Assembly (NCBI RefSeq): GCF_030042015.1 | Contig: NZ_JASIAL010000203.1 | Coordinates: 5,646-69,645, forward strand | Length of the DNA: 64,000 nt | Direction: 5' to 3' | Origin: Trebonia sp030042015 | GTDB lineage: Bacteria; Actinomycetota; Actinomycetes; Streptosporangiales; Streptosporangiaceae | Shown: piece by piece, positions 8,628 through 16,307 of the stretch | Position numbering within the stretch: position 1 is the stretch's first letter | How the letters are laid out: every line of letters starts with the position of its first letter | The notes under the pieces: generated by a model | The model's database searches: none | What the model was told of the DNA's origin: nothing | The model's input: only the letters and a program-made list of their open reading frames with translations | Program-made: the position numbers and the translations under genes

Positions 8628-8824
8628 GCGAGCGGCTGGTGGTCAACCCGATCGACTGCGCGGGCCACGGGGCGTGCGCCGAGCTGCTGCCCGAGATGAT
8701 CACGCTGGACGAGTGGGGGTACCCGATCATCGACGGCCGCCCGGTCCCGCCGGCTCTCGACAAGGACGCGCGCGCCGCGGTCAGCGCCTGCCCGACGCTC
8801 GCGCTGCGGCTGCTGCGCTCGTAA
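8624..8824 (+). CDS. Ferredoxin, probably [3Fe-4S]
   Basis: A 66-residue ferredoxin with only three Cys: Cys12, Cys18 and Cys56 (DCAGHGACAELL, SACPTLAL). That is the C-x5-C...CP pattern of actinobacterial 3Fe-4S ferredoxins, which often serve P450s. The GTG start at 8624 overlaps the previous stop in GTGA, with AAGAGGA as ribosome site. It is the last gene of the cytochrome/NuoF-like/ferredoxin operon, so here the partner is probably the flavoprotein, not a P450; no P450 gene lies nearby. Confidence 0.88.
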   Translation: MSERLVVNPIDCAGHGACAELLPEMITLDEWGYPIIDGRPVPPALDKDARAAVSACPTLALRLLRS

Positions 8825-8891
8825 AGACCAGTCATGATCCCGAACGGTCCGTGGCGTCTGCCCACCCGCACGCCCGGGCCGTTCGTCGTGC

Positions 8892-8921
8892 TTGACGCTC
8901 CCAACTGAACGTACCTATATT
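8892..8921 (+). promoter_or_regulatory. Promoter of the DHA2 exporter/TetR operon
   Basis: TTGACG (8892-8897), an 18-base spacer and TATATT (8916-8921) form a near-consensus vegetative promoter about 50 bases before the exporter start. It lies in an AT-rich patch (8905-8950) that would also be the natural place for the TetR operator, although no clear long palindrome was found there. Confidence 0.65.
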
Positions 8922-8970
8922 ATGAGAGTAGCTTCCATTTAAGTGTTACAGCCGAAAGGCGGTGACTCCC

Positions 8971-10557
8971 ATGACGGACTCCTCGCGTCGCTGGTGGGCG
9001 ATGGCCGCGATCTCGGTGAGCGTGCTGGTTGTCGGGCTTGACCTGACCGTGCTCAGCCTGGCGCTGCCGACGATCGCCGCGACGATGCACGCGACAACGG
9101 GCGACCTGCAGTGGATCGCCGACTCCTACGCCCTGGTGATCGCCGCGATGATCCTGCCCGCCGGGCTGCTCGGCGACCGCTACGGTCGGAAGAGAGTGCT
9201 GCTCATCGCCCTCGTGCTGTTCGTCGCGAGCTCAGTGTGGTGCGCTTACTCGCCCAGCGTCGGCGAGCTGATCGCGGCCCGCGCGGTGCTCGGCATCGGC
9301 GCCGCCGCGGTGCTCCCGATGGCGATCTCGGTGCTGCCCGTGATGTTCGGCGAGGAGGAGCGGCAGAAGGCGATCGCCGTGATGGCGGGGGCCATCTTCG
9401 TCAGTTACCCCATCGGGCCGATCCTCGGCGGCTTCCTGCTCGACCACTTCTGGTGGGGCTCGGTCTTCCTGATCAACGTGCCGATCGTGGCGATCGCGCT
9501 CGTCGCCGTGACGTTCCTGCTGCCGGAGTCGCGGGCCGCCAGCCGGCCCGGCCTGGACCCCCAGGGCGTCGTGATCTCGAGCGCCGGGCTGGCCGTTCTC
9601 ACGTACGGGTTCATCAGGGCAGGCCAGAGCGGCTGGACCGACGCCCTGGCGCTGGCCACGATGGTGGCGGGAGCGGCCATCCTGGCCGGCTTCGTCTGGT
9701 GGGAGCGTTTCGCCGCCCGGCGGAGCGGGAGCCAGCCGCTCGTCGACATGACGCTGTTCCGGGTGGCCGGCTTCCGCTGGGGGACGCTGCTGATGACGTT
9801 CGTCTCGTTCGCGATGTTCGGCCTGTTCTTCGCCGCGCCGCAGTACTTCCAGGACGTGCGGGGGGCGACGCCGCTCGGCAGCGGGCTGCGGCTGCTGCCG
9901 CTGATCGGCGGGATGCTCGCCGGGATGGCGGCGGCCAGCAGGCTGACCGCCGCGGCTAAGCTGCCCGACGGCACGCTCGGCAACCCGCGGCTCAACGCGA
10001 AGCTCGCGGTCGCGGCCGGCTTCCTCATCATGGCCGCCGGCCTGGCGGTCGGCGCGTGCACCGGCCTGGGGTCCTCGACGGGCTTCGCGGCGCTGTGGGT
10101 CGCGGTGACCGGCCTCGGCCTCGGCGTCGCGATGCCGGCCGCGATGAACGCCGCGGTGGGCCCGCTGACGCAGGAGCGCAGCGCGTCGGGCGGCGCGCTG
10201 ATGACCGCGGTGCGCCAGGTGGGCGCGACGATCGGGGTCGCGGTGCTCGGCACCGTCATCAGCAACGGGTACACGAGCCGGCTGTCGCTGACCGGGCTGC
10301 CGTCGGCCACCGCGTCCGCGGTGCGCGGCAGCGTCGCCGGCGGCGTCGAGGTGGCCACCAAACTGGGGTCGGTTCCGCTGCTCGACGAGGTGCGCTCGGC
10401 GTTCATCCACGGGATGGACATCATGCTCTGGACCTGCGGCGGGATCGCGATCGCCAGCGCGCTGCTTGCCCTGGCCTTCCTGCCCGGGCGGTCCGCGCCG
10501 CGGCCACCGGCGGCGACTGCCCCGCCGGAGCGCGACGAGGCACAATTGGGAGCGTGA
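8971..10557 (+). CDS. MFS drug exporter, DHA2 family (14 helices)
   Basis: A 528-residue polytopic protein of the EmrB/QacA type: LDLTVLSLALPTIAATMHA at helix 1, GLLGDRYGRKRVLL as motif A, VLGIGAAAVLPMAISVLP near motif C, and about 14 predicted helices. It should export cationic or amphipathic drugs by proton antiport. The ATG at 8971 is preferred because AAAGGCGGTGA lies at good spacing; a GTG at 8962 would add three residues. The TetR gene starts within its stop codon, so exporter and repressor are probably one transcript under autoregulation. Confidence 0.92.
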   Translation: MTDSSRRWWAMAAISVSVLVVGLDLTVLSLALPTIAATMHATTGDLQWIADSYALVIAAMILPAGLLGDRYGRKRVLLIALVLFVASSVWCAYSPSVGELIAARAVLGIGAAAVLPMAISVLPVMFGEEERQKAIAVMAGAIFVSYPIGPILGGFLLDHFWWGSVFLINVPIVAIALVAVTFLLPESRAASRPGLDPQGVVISSAGLAVLTYGFIRAGQSGWTDALALATMVAGAAILAGFVWWERFAARRSGSQPLVDMTLFRVAGFRWGTLLMTFVSFAMFGLFFAAPQYFQDVRGATPLGSGLRLLPLIGGMLAGMAAASRLTAAAKLPDGTLGNPRLNAKLAVAAGFLIMAAGLAVGACTGLGSSTGFAALWVAVTGLGLGVAMPAAMNAAVGPLTQERSASGGALMTAVRQVGATIGVAVLGTVISNGYTSRLSLTGLPSATASAVRGSVAGGVEVATKLGSVPLLDEVRSAFIHGMDIMLWTCGGIAIASALLALAFLPGRSAPRPPAATAPPERDEAQLGA

Positions 10558-11162
10558 CGACAGTGCATCAGGCGAACTTCGGCGGCCTGCGGGAACGGAA
10601 GAAGGCGCGGACCCGGGCCGCGATCAGGGAGCACGCGCTGCGGCTGTTCCGCGAGCAGGGCTATGAGTCCACCACGGTGGAGCAGATCGCCGCGGCCGCC
10701 GAAGTGTCGCCGTCCACGTTCTTCCGCTACTTCCCGACCAAAGAGGACGTGGTCCTGCGGGACGACTTCGACGACCGGATACTGGAGGCGTTCGGCCGGC
10801 AGCCGGCGTCGCTGACCCCGATCGCCGCGATCCGCGCGGCGCTGCGCGAGGCGATCGCGACGCTCACCCCCGCCGAATGGGAGGAGTTCCGCGAGGCGTC
10901 GGTGCTCGGCCTGACGGTGCCGGAGATCCGGGCGCGCACGCTCGACGAGCTGAGCAGGACGATCGACGTGATGGCCGGCGCGCTGGCCAAGCGCATCGGC
11001 CGGACGGCCGATGACCTGACCGTCCGCACATACGTCGGCGCCGTGTTCGGCGTGATGCTCTCGGTCCTGTCCCCGGCCGCCTGGGGCGCCGACGTGGGCG
11101 AGCAGACGTTCCAGCGGATGGACGAGGCCCTAGCCCTCCTAGAATCCGGCCTGCCCCTGTAG
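10554..11162 (+). CDS. TetR-family transcriptional regulator
   Basis: A 202-residue TetR regulator. The N-terminal helix-turn-helix is typical: RTRAAIREHALRLFREQGYE, then TTVEQIAAAAEVSPSTFFRYF and TKEDVV. The C-terminal ligand domain is divergent (contains PAEWEEFREASVLGL). The GTG at 10554 overlaps the exporter TGA. A GTG at 10563 is equally possible, since the GGGAG site at 10548-10552 is better spaced for it. The obvious target is the promoter upstream of the exporter. Confidence 0.9.
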   Translation: MTTVHQANFGGLRERKKARTRAAIREHALRLFREQGYESTTVEQIAAAAEVSPSTFFRYFPTKEDVVLRDDFDDRILEAFGRQPASLTPIAAIRAALREAIATLTPAEWEEFREASVLGLTVPEIRARTLDELSRTIDVMAGALAKRIGRTADDLTVRTYVGAVFGVMLSVLSPAAWGADVGEQTFQRMDEALALLESGLPL

Positions 11163-11250
11163 GCCCGCGTCCCGGCCGCCTCCCCGCCTCCCCCCGGCCG
11201 CCTCCCCGCGAGCCCTCCCTCCCTCGTCACACCAGCCCCTGGCGTGCAAC

Positions 11251-11316
11251 TTTGCACACTCTGTGACCTTTTGTGGGTCCGTTTTGGGCGATTTGTCCAT
11301 GCAAGGAGTGTGCGAA
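11251..11316. repeat. Inverted repeat with 11-base arms
   Basis: The arms are TTTGCACACTC (11251-11261) and GAGTGTGCGAA (11306-11316), complementary at 10 of 11 positions, around a 44-base AT-richer loop. There is no T-run, so it does not look like a simple terminator of the TetR gene. Confidence 0.5.
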
Positions 11317-11374
11317 GTGGGCAGGTGGTGCTGGTGTGACATCGCTGCGCGGAGGCTCTTGCTGCTACCAGCAC

Positions 11375-11416
11375 CCGCGGATCCCATATATCCCGCGGAT
11401 ACCATGTGTCCCGCGG
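11375..11416. repeat. Three CCGCGG boxes at 18-base period
   Basis: CCCGCGG(A/C)T occurs three times with CCGCGG starting at 11375, 11393 and 11411. The intervening bases ATCCCATAT and ATACCATGT are also alike, so this is a degenerate 18-base tandem repeat. It could be an iterated protein-binding site upstream of pirin. Confidence 0.5.
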
Positions 11417-11546
11417 CTCTCACGCGCCGCCCGTCATCGTGCCGTGCCGCGCCGCCGGGAATGTTGAATATTCATCTATCGTTGCCGCTTATGACTGCCC
11501 GGTTACCGGGTATGACAATTCGGGCCAACGAACGAGGAGCGCCATC

Positions 11547-12545
11547 ATGCCAGCCGTCACGGTCGAAAATCTGCTGGTCCTGCCGCGGGTCACCGAACCT
11601 GGCCCGCAGGCCGAACGCCCGGTGGTCAAGGTCACCACGGCGCCGTCGGGGGTCGAGGGGGAGGGCTTCCCGGTGCGCCGCGCCTTCGCCGGGGTCGACC
11701 TGAAGCAGCTCGACCCCTTCGTGCACATGGACCAGATGGGCGAGGTCGAGTACGCCCCGGGTGAGCCCAAGGGCACCCCGTGGCATCCGCACCGTGGCTT
11801 CGAGACCGTCACGTACATGATCGACGGCGTGTTCAGGCACCAGGACTCCAACGGCGGCGGCGGCCTGATAACGAACGGCGACACGCAGTGGATGACCGCC
11901 GGCGGCGGCATCTTGCACATCGAGGAGCCGCCCGAGGACCTGGTCGCGAGCGGCGGCCTCTTCCACGGCTTCCAGCTGTGGGTCAACCTGCCCGCCAGGC
12001 TGAAGCTGACTCAGCCGCGCTACCAGGACATCCGGGCCGGCCAGGTCGCGCTGCTGACCTCGCCCGACGGGGGCGCGCTGCTGCGGGTCATCGCCGGCCA
12101 GATCGGCGGGCACGCCGGCCCTGGCATCACGCACACGCCGATCACGCTGGTGCACGCCACGGTCTCGCCCGGCGCCCGGGTCCGGATCCCCTGGCGCGCG
12201 GACTTCAACGCGCTCGGCTACGTGCTGGCCGGCGCGGGCTCGGCCGGCGCGGAGCACCGGCCGGTGCGGACCGGCCAGCTCGCGGTGTTCGGGCCCGGCG
12301 AGTCGATCACGGTCGCCGCGGACACGAAGATGGACGGTCCCAGCCCGTCACTTGACGTCCTGCTGCTCGGCGGCGAGCCGATCCGCGAGCCGGTGGCGGC
12401 GTACGGCCCGTTCGTGATGAACACCCGCGCCGAGCTGGTGCAGGCGTTCGAGGACTACCAGGCGGGCCGCCTGGGCACGATCCCCGCCCAGCCGGCGAGC
12501 GCGATCGTCCCGCAGGAGCCGCACCCCGGTCACGACGTTCTCTAG
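11547..12545 (+). CDS. Pirin family protein
   Basis: A 332-residue bicupin of the pirin family. The metal-site block is seen at TPWHPHRGFETVTYMIDG with further ligands in the ILHIEEPP stretch; the C-terminal pirin domain follows from about residue 180. Pirins are iron-binding proteins with quercetinase-like or redox-sensing roles; which applies here is unknown. The ATG at 11547 has a GAGGAG site 7 nt upstream. A reading from farther upstream has no ribosome site and would include promoter-like DNA. Confidence 0.9.
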   Translation: MPAVTVENLLVLPRVTEPGPQAERPVVKVTTAPSGVEGEGFPVRRAFAGVDLKQLDPFVHMDQMGEVEYAPGEPKGTPWHPHRGFETVTYMIDGVFRHQDSNGGGGLITNGDTQWMTAGGGILHIEEPPEDLVASGGLFHGFQLWVNLPARLKLTQPRYQDIRAGQVALLTSPDGGALLRVIAGQIGGHAGPGITHTPITLVHATVSPGARVRIPWRADFNALGYVLAGAGSAGAEHRPVRTGQLAVFGPGESITVAADTKMDGPSPSLDVLLLGGEPIREPVAAYGPFVMNTRAELVQAFEDYQAGRLGTIPAQPASAIVPQEPHPGHDVL

Positions 12546-12601
12546 CCGTGCCACTCGCGTTCGACGCTGGTGGTCACGGTTTGCCCAGGTGCCAGCTCGC
12601 T

Positions 12602-14200
12602 TCAGGAACTGAGGCGGGACAGCAGCGCCTCGCCGTTGGGGCTGCCCAGGCCGGTGCACGGGTCCCAGCCGGGTCCCGCGCTGTAGGCGCCGTTGTTGCC
12701 CGACACGATGTCATTGAAGCCAGGCACGTCGGTACCCGGCAGCGCGCCCGCGTAGATCAGCGGCTGGAGCAGGCCGAACTTCTCGCCGGTGGCCTGCGCG
12801 AGCCGGGCGATCAGCCCCGCCCACAGCGGCGCGACCGCGCTGGTGCCGCCCACCGGCTCCGGATTGCCGTCCACGATGACCTGGTAGCCGGTCACCGGGT
12901 CGGCGTTGCCTGCGACGTCGGGGACGCCGCGGCCGGGCGAGGTCGCGGTGCCGGACGCGGACAGGGGCACGCCCGCGTTCGCCTGCCAGGATGGCAGCGG
13001 GTAGACGGCGCTGACGCCGCCGCCCGTGGCGCCCTCGTTGTTGGCGATCTCGTTCCAGACGACCTCTGAGGTGATCGTGTACGTGCTGGTGTTGCCGGTC
13101 AGCTCGGTGCCGCCGCAGGCGAGCGCGTGCGGGCTTGACGCGGGGAAGTCGACCTGCACCGGGCCATTGGGGTTGTTCGGGTCGTCGCTGCTGCCGTTGT
13201 CGCCGGCCGCGACGGTGACCGTGGTGCCGAGCACCGCCGCGTCCGCGATCGCGTCGTCCATCGCCGTCATGCTCTGCGCCGCCCACGAGTTCTCCGGTCC
13301 GCCCCAGCTGATCGACACCACGATGGGCGCCGGGGTGGCGTGCACCGCGTCGGAGATCGCGTCGACGAAGCCCTGGTCGGTGTTGGGCGCGAAGTAGACG
13401 ACCTGCGCCGCCCCGGGAGCGACCGCGCCCGCGACCTCGATGTCAAGCTCGACCTCCCCGTCGGCTGCCTGGCCGGGGGAGTTCGACCCGCCGTCCACGC
13501 CGACCGCCGTGACCGAAGGGGTCGGCAGGCCGAGGCCGCTGAAGTAGGTGCTTAGGTCGCTGGCGTTGTAGCCGCCGCCTAGCTCGATGATCGCGATGGT
13601 CTGCCCGGTGCCGTCGGTGCCGGCCGGGAAGTCGTAGAACCCGGCGACCTGCAGCGCCGTGAGCGGCCCCGGGGCCGGCGCCGCCCCGGGGGCCGCTCCC
13701 GTGTGCCTGTGGCCCCGCTTGCGGAAGTGCGGCCGGGCCTGCGGCCGGGTGTCCAGGCCGAGCACGGCGGTGACGATACCGGCCAGTTGGGCGGGCACCG
13801 ACAGGCCGCCGGACCGGTACCGGTGAACGACCAGCCCGCTGCCGTCCGGGTGCGGGCTGGCGACCTGCGTCAGCGTCGTTCCGAACGCCGCGGAAAGCGC
13901 GGCGATCGTGCCGGTCACCTTCAGGCGGCGGGACTCAGGGCGCGACTCCGTCACGGTCAGCCCGTACCCGCCGAGCACCTGCGTGGCGAGTGCGACGTCG
14001 GCTGGGCCGGCGCCGTACCGCGCGCCGAGCTGGTCGGAAGTCAGCGTCTCCGGCCCGATGATGAGCTGCTCCGGCACGGCGGCGCGCCGCCGCAGGATCA
14101 GTGTCACCGTGATCGCCGCGTTGGCATTGAGGTCTCCGGCGGGCTGGGCGCCGGGCAGCTCCGATCGCTCGCTGCCCGCCAGCGGCACTAGTTGCGGCAT
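12602..14200 (-). CDS. S53 serine-carboxyl peptidase (kumamolisin/sedolisin type)
   Basis: A 532-residue peptidase. Residues about 28-160 are the S53 pro-domain; the catalytic domain starts near residue 178. The catalytic pair Glu249 and Asp253 lies in DGEVELDIEV, the oxyanion Asp probably in AAGDNGSSDD, and the nucleophile Ser454 in VGGTSAVAPLW. The calcium site is near the end (NDIVSGNNG, SAGPGWDPCTG). Such enzymes are acid-active endopeptidases. There is no classical signal peptide, as in other kumamolisin-type proteins. The ATG at 14200 follows a strong GGGAGGAG site. It is convergent with the pirin gene. Confidence 0.92.
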   Translation of the reverse strand: MPQLVPLAGSERSELPGAQPAGDLNANAAITVTLILRRRAAVPEQLIIGPETLTSDQLGARYGAGPADVALATQVLGGYGLTVTESRPESRRLKVTGTIAALSAAFGTTLTQVASPHPDGSGLVVHRYRSGGLSVPAQLAGIVTAVLGLDTRPQARPHFRKRGHRHTGAAPGAAPAPGPLTALQVAGFYDFPAGTDGTGQTIAIIELGGGYNASDLSTYFSGLGLPTPSVTAVGVDGGSNSPGQAADGEVELDIEVAGAVAPGAAQVVYFAPNTDQGFVDAISDAVHATPAPIVVSISWGGPENSWAAQSMTAMDDAIADAAVLGTTVTVAAGDNGSSDDPNNPNGPVQVDFPASSPHALACGGTELTGNTSTYTITSEVVWNEIANNEGATGGGVSAVYPLPSWQANAGVPLSASGTATSPGRGVPDVAGNADPVTGYQVIVDGNPEPVGGTSAVAPLWAGLIARLAQATGEKFGLLQPLIYAGALPGTDVPGFNDIVSGNNGAYSAGPGWDPCTGLGSPNGEALLSRLSS

Positions 14201-14573
14201 GGGACTCCTCCCCGTTGAGTTGTCAGGTCCTACCGGAATTCTGTCGTGCCCGGGCAGCGGTTGTTCTGCTTTGGCCAATCATTTGATGACCTATCGGTAA
14301 AGGCATTCGATACCAGGGGTTAAATCGCCGGGCCGGCCCGCCGCCGGCCCGGCGGCCGGCGACCCCAGCACGAAGTCGCGTGCGGCGGCGTCACCGACGC
14401 CTCCGGCAACCGGTGACTAATGCCTCGATAGTCGTAATTGATCTATTCTGCCCACCGTGTACCACATGTGAGGGTTTAGCCACGAGAAGTGGTTGTTTCT
14501 GTCAGTATGGCGAGCGGTAGCTGGCGGGCCTTTTGCGTGGCTGTCACGCGTCCGCCAGGACGAGAGGGTCACC
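14201..14573. other. 373-base divergent intergenic region (S53 peptidase / MFS)
   Basis: Holds the promoters of two divergent genes. A very stable hairpin (14326-14354) sits in the middle, flanked on the right by an AT-richer stretch (14420-14450). No open frame with coding character was seen. Confidence 0.5.
14326..14354. repeat. Perfect 11-base GC hairpin
   Basis: Arms CGCCGGGCCGG (14326-14336) and CCGGCCCGGCG (14344-14354) are exactly complementary around a 7-base loop. There is no T-run, and it lies between divergent genes, so it is not an ordinary terminator. Confidence 0.55.
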
Positions 14574-15944
14574 GTGAGCAGTTCCCCGCGGCGGGAAACC
14601 TTTCGCGACGTGTTCGCTGTGCGCGAGTTCCGCGCGCTCTGGGTTTCCCAGGTCCTCTCGGTCGGCGGCGACCGCCTGGCCCTGGTCGCGCTGACACTCC
14701 TGGTCTACGACCGGACCCACTCCGCGCTGCTCGCCGCCGTCGCCTACGCCGCGGGCTACGTCCCGTACATCGTAGGCGGGCTGTTCCTTTCCGGCCTCGC
14801 CGACCGGCTGCCGCGCCGGGAGGTGATGGTCGGCTGCGACGTGATCAGGGCCGCCATCGTCGGGGTGATGCTGGTGCCGCACATGCCGCTCGACGTCCTT
14901 GTCGCGATGTTGTACGCGGTCACGCTGGTCCAGCCGCCATTCGACGCGGCGCGGTCGGCCATTCTCCCCGACATGCTCGACGGACAGCGGTACGCGCTGG
15001 CGGCCGCGGCCATGCAGACGACGTACCGGGTGGCCCTCGTGGTCGGGGCGGCTGTCGGGGGAGTCATGGTCGCGGTCATCGGGGCGCGGTCCGCGCTGGG
15101 CGCGGATGCCGCCACGTTCGTCGCCTCGGCCCTCATCGTCGGCCTCGGCACCAGGGCCAGGCCGGTCCCGGCCGGCAGGCCGCGTCAGGGACAGCTGGCC
15201 CGCCTGGGTGCGGGGGCCAGGCTCGTGTTCGGCGACAGGGCGCTGCGGACTTTGCTGCTGCTCGGCTGGCTGGTCGCGCTCTACGAAGTCCCGGAAGGGA
15301 TCGCGGCCCCGTATGCCGCACGGCTCGGCGGCGGACCGGTCGCCGCGGGCCTGCTCATCGCGTCGACCCAGGTGGGCGCGGTGCTCGTCACACCGGTCTT
15401 CACCAGCAAGATCGGACCGCTGACGCGGCTGCGCTGGATGGGCCCGATGGCGGTCACGGCGTGCTCGGTTCTCGTGCTTACCGCGGCGCGCCCGGGCCTT
15501 GGCGTCTCGATGGCGATCTTCGCGCTGTCGGGGACGTTCGCGATTTACCAGGTCGCGGCCAACACGGCGTTTGTCGCCAGGCTGCCGAACGAGCGCCGGG
15601 CGCAGGCGTTCGGCCTCGCCAACGCCGGGCTGGTCGTCGGTCAGGGGGTGGCTTTCATGGCCGCAGGAGCGGCCGCCGAGGTGATTCCTCCCTCGACGGT
15701 GGTCGCCCTCGGCGGGGGACTTGGTGCGCTGGCGGCAGGGGGCCTGGCGCTTCGCTGGCGGCGGATGTCGCCCGCCGTCGGCCGCCACTCCGCGCGGCAT
15801 CTGCGCGATCATGCCTCCCACCCCGGCGGCATCGCAAAGGCACCCGTCCGCGGGGCTGATTCCCGGGCTCCGCGCCACGGGATAGCGGTGAAAAATCCGG
15901 GGCTAACGGTAAGTCAGGAGCTAAGGGCCAGGTCAAGGAGCTAA
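14574..15944 (+). CDS. MFS transporter (MFS_3/enterobactin-exporter-like)
   Basis: A 456-residue carrier with about 12 helices. The N-terminus has the form FRALWVSQVLSVGGDRLALVALTLLVYDRT, usual in the MFS_3 group, and motif A is LSGLADRLPRREVMVG. The substrate is unknown. The GTG at 14574 is chosen for the GAGAGGG ribosome site; an upstream ATG at 14493 lacks one. The last 50 residues are hydrophilic and irregular, and the stop codon lies in the second copy of a 20-base tandem duplication, suggesting that the 3' end was altered recently. Confidence 0.85.
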   Translation: MSSSPRRETFRDVFAVREFRALWVSQVLSVGGDRLALVALTLLVYDRTHSALLAAVAYAAGYVPYIVGGLFLSGLADRLPRREVMVGCDVIRAAIVGVMLVPHMPLDVLVAMLYAVTLVQPPFDAARSAILPDMLDGQRYALAAAAMQTTYRVALVVGAAVGGVMVAVIGARSALGADAATFVASALIVGLGTRARPVPAGRPRQGQLARLGAGARLVFGDRALRTLLLLGWLVALYEVPEGIAAPYAARLGGGPVAAGLLIASTQVGAVLVTPVFTSKIGPLTRLRWMGPMAVTACSVLVLTAARPGLGVSMAIFALSGTFAIYQVAANTAFVARLPNERRAQAFGLANAGLVVGQGVAFMAAGAAAEVIPPSTVVALGGGLGALAAGGLALRWRRMSPAVGRHSARHLRDHASHPGGIAKAPVRGADSRAPRHGIAVKNPGLTVSQELRARSRS

Positions 15945-15956
15945 GGGCCAGGTCAA
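15917..15956. repeat. Exact 20-base tandem duplication at the end of the MFS gene
   Basis: GGAGCTAAGGGCCAGGTCAA occurs twice back to back (15917-15936, 15937-15956). The in-frame TAA of the transporter (15942-15944) is in the second copy; the same TAA in the first copy is out of frame. Confidence 0.85.
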
Positions 15957-16307
15957 AGGGCTAGCCGAATATCCGCGCTCAGGTCCACGTGTCGCGCATG
16001 GTGCGTCATCCCTTCAGCGTAAGAAGTTTCGTCGACTGGGGGAGTTTGGCAGCGTCAGATCCAGACAGTGCGCACGGCGACTCCTCCTCACGCGTACCTT
16101 CTGTGCGTGTTGACACCTGCATTCACCCCGTTGTCTTTGGCTTGAATGCGTCTCCGAGCCATCATTACTACGCACCATTTAGCACCTTCTTGTCCTGAGA
16201 TGTCGGTGAATCTGGCTGCAATAGTTACCTCGACCGGCATAGATGGGTTATGGTAGCTATACGCAGCTAGTCATTTACGGTGAGCTGCTACTACAAGGCA
16301 GACCCTG
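15945..16307. other. 363-base intergenic region before the diguanylate cyclase
   Basis: Lower in GC than its surroundings. It should hold the promoter of the diguanylate cyclase gene. A 69-codon frame (15989-16198) has neither codon bias nor a ribosome site. No clear terminator or repeat beyond the tandem duplication was seen. Confidence 0.45.

Larger units (their letters stand above)
11163..11546. other. 384-base intergenic region before the pirin gene
   Basis: No gene is supported here. The first part is C-rich. It then holds a long inverted repeat (11251-11316), three CCGCGG boxes at exact 18-base spacing (11375-11416), and the 10-base palindrome TGAATATTCA (11465-11474). The density of signals suggests a regulated promoter for the pirin gene; none matches an operator I can name. 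Confidence 0.5.

Noticed and set aside
15989..16198. 69-codon plus-strand frame before the diguanylate cyclase
   Set aside because: No ribosome site, no GC bias at third codon positions and no recognisable motif.
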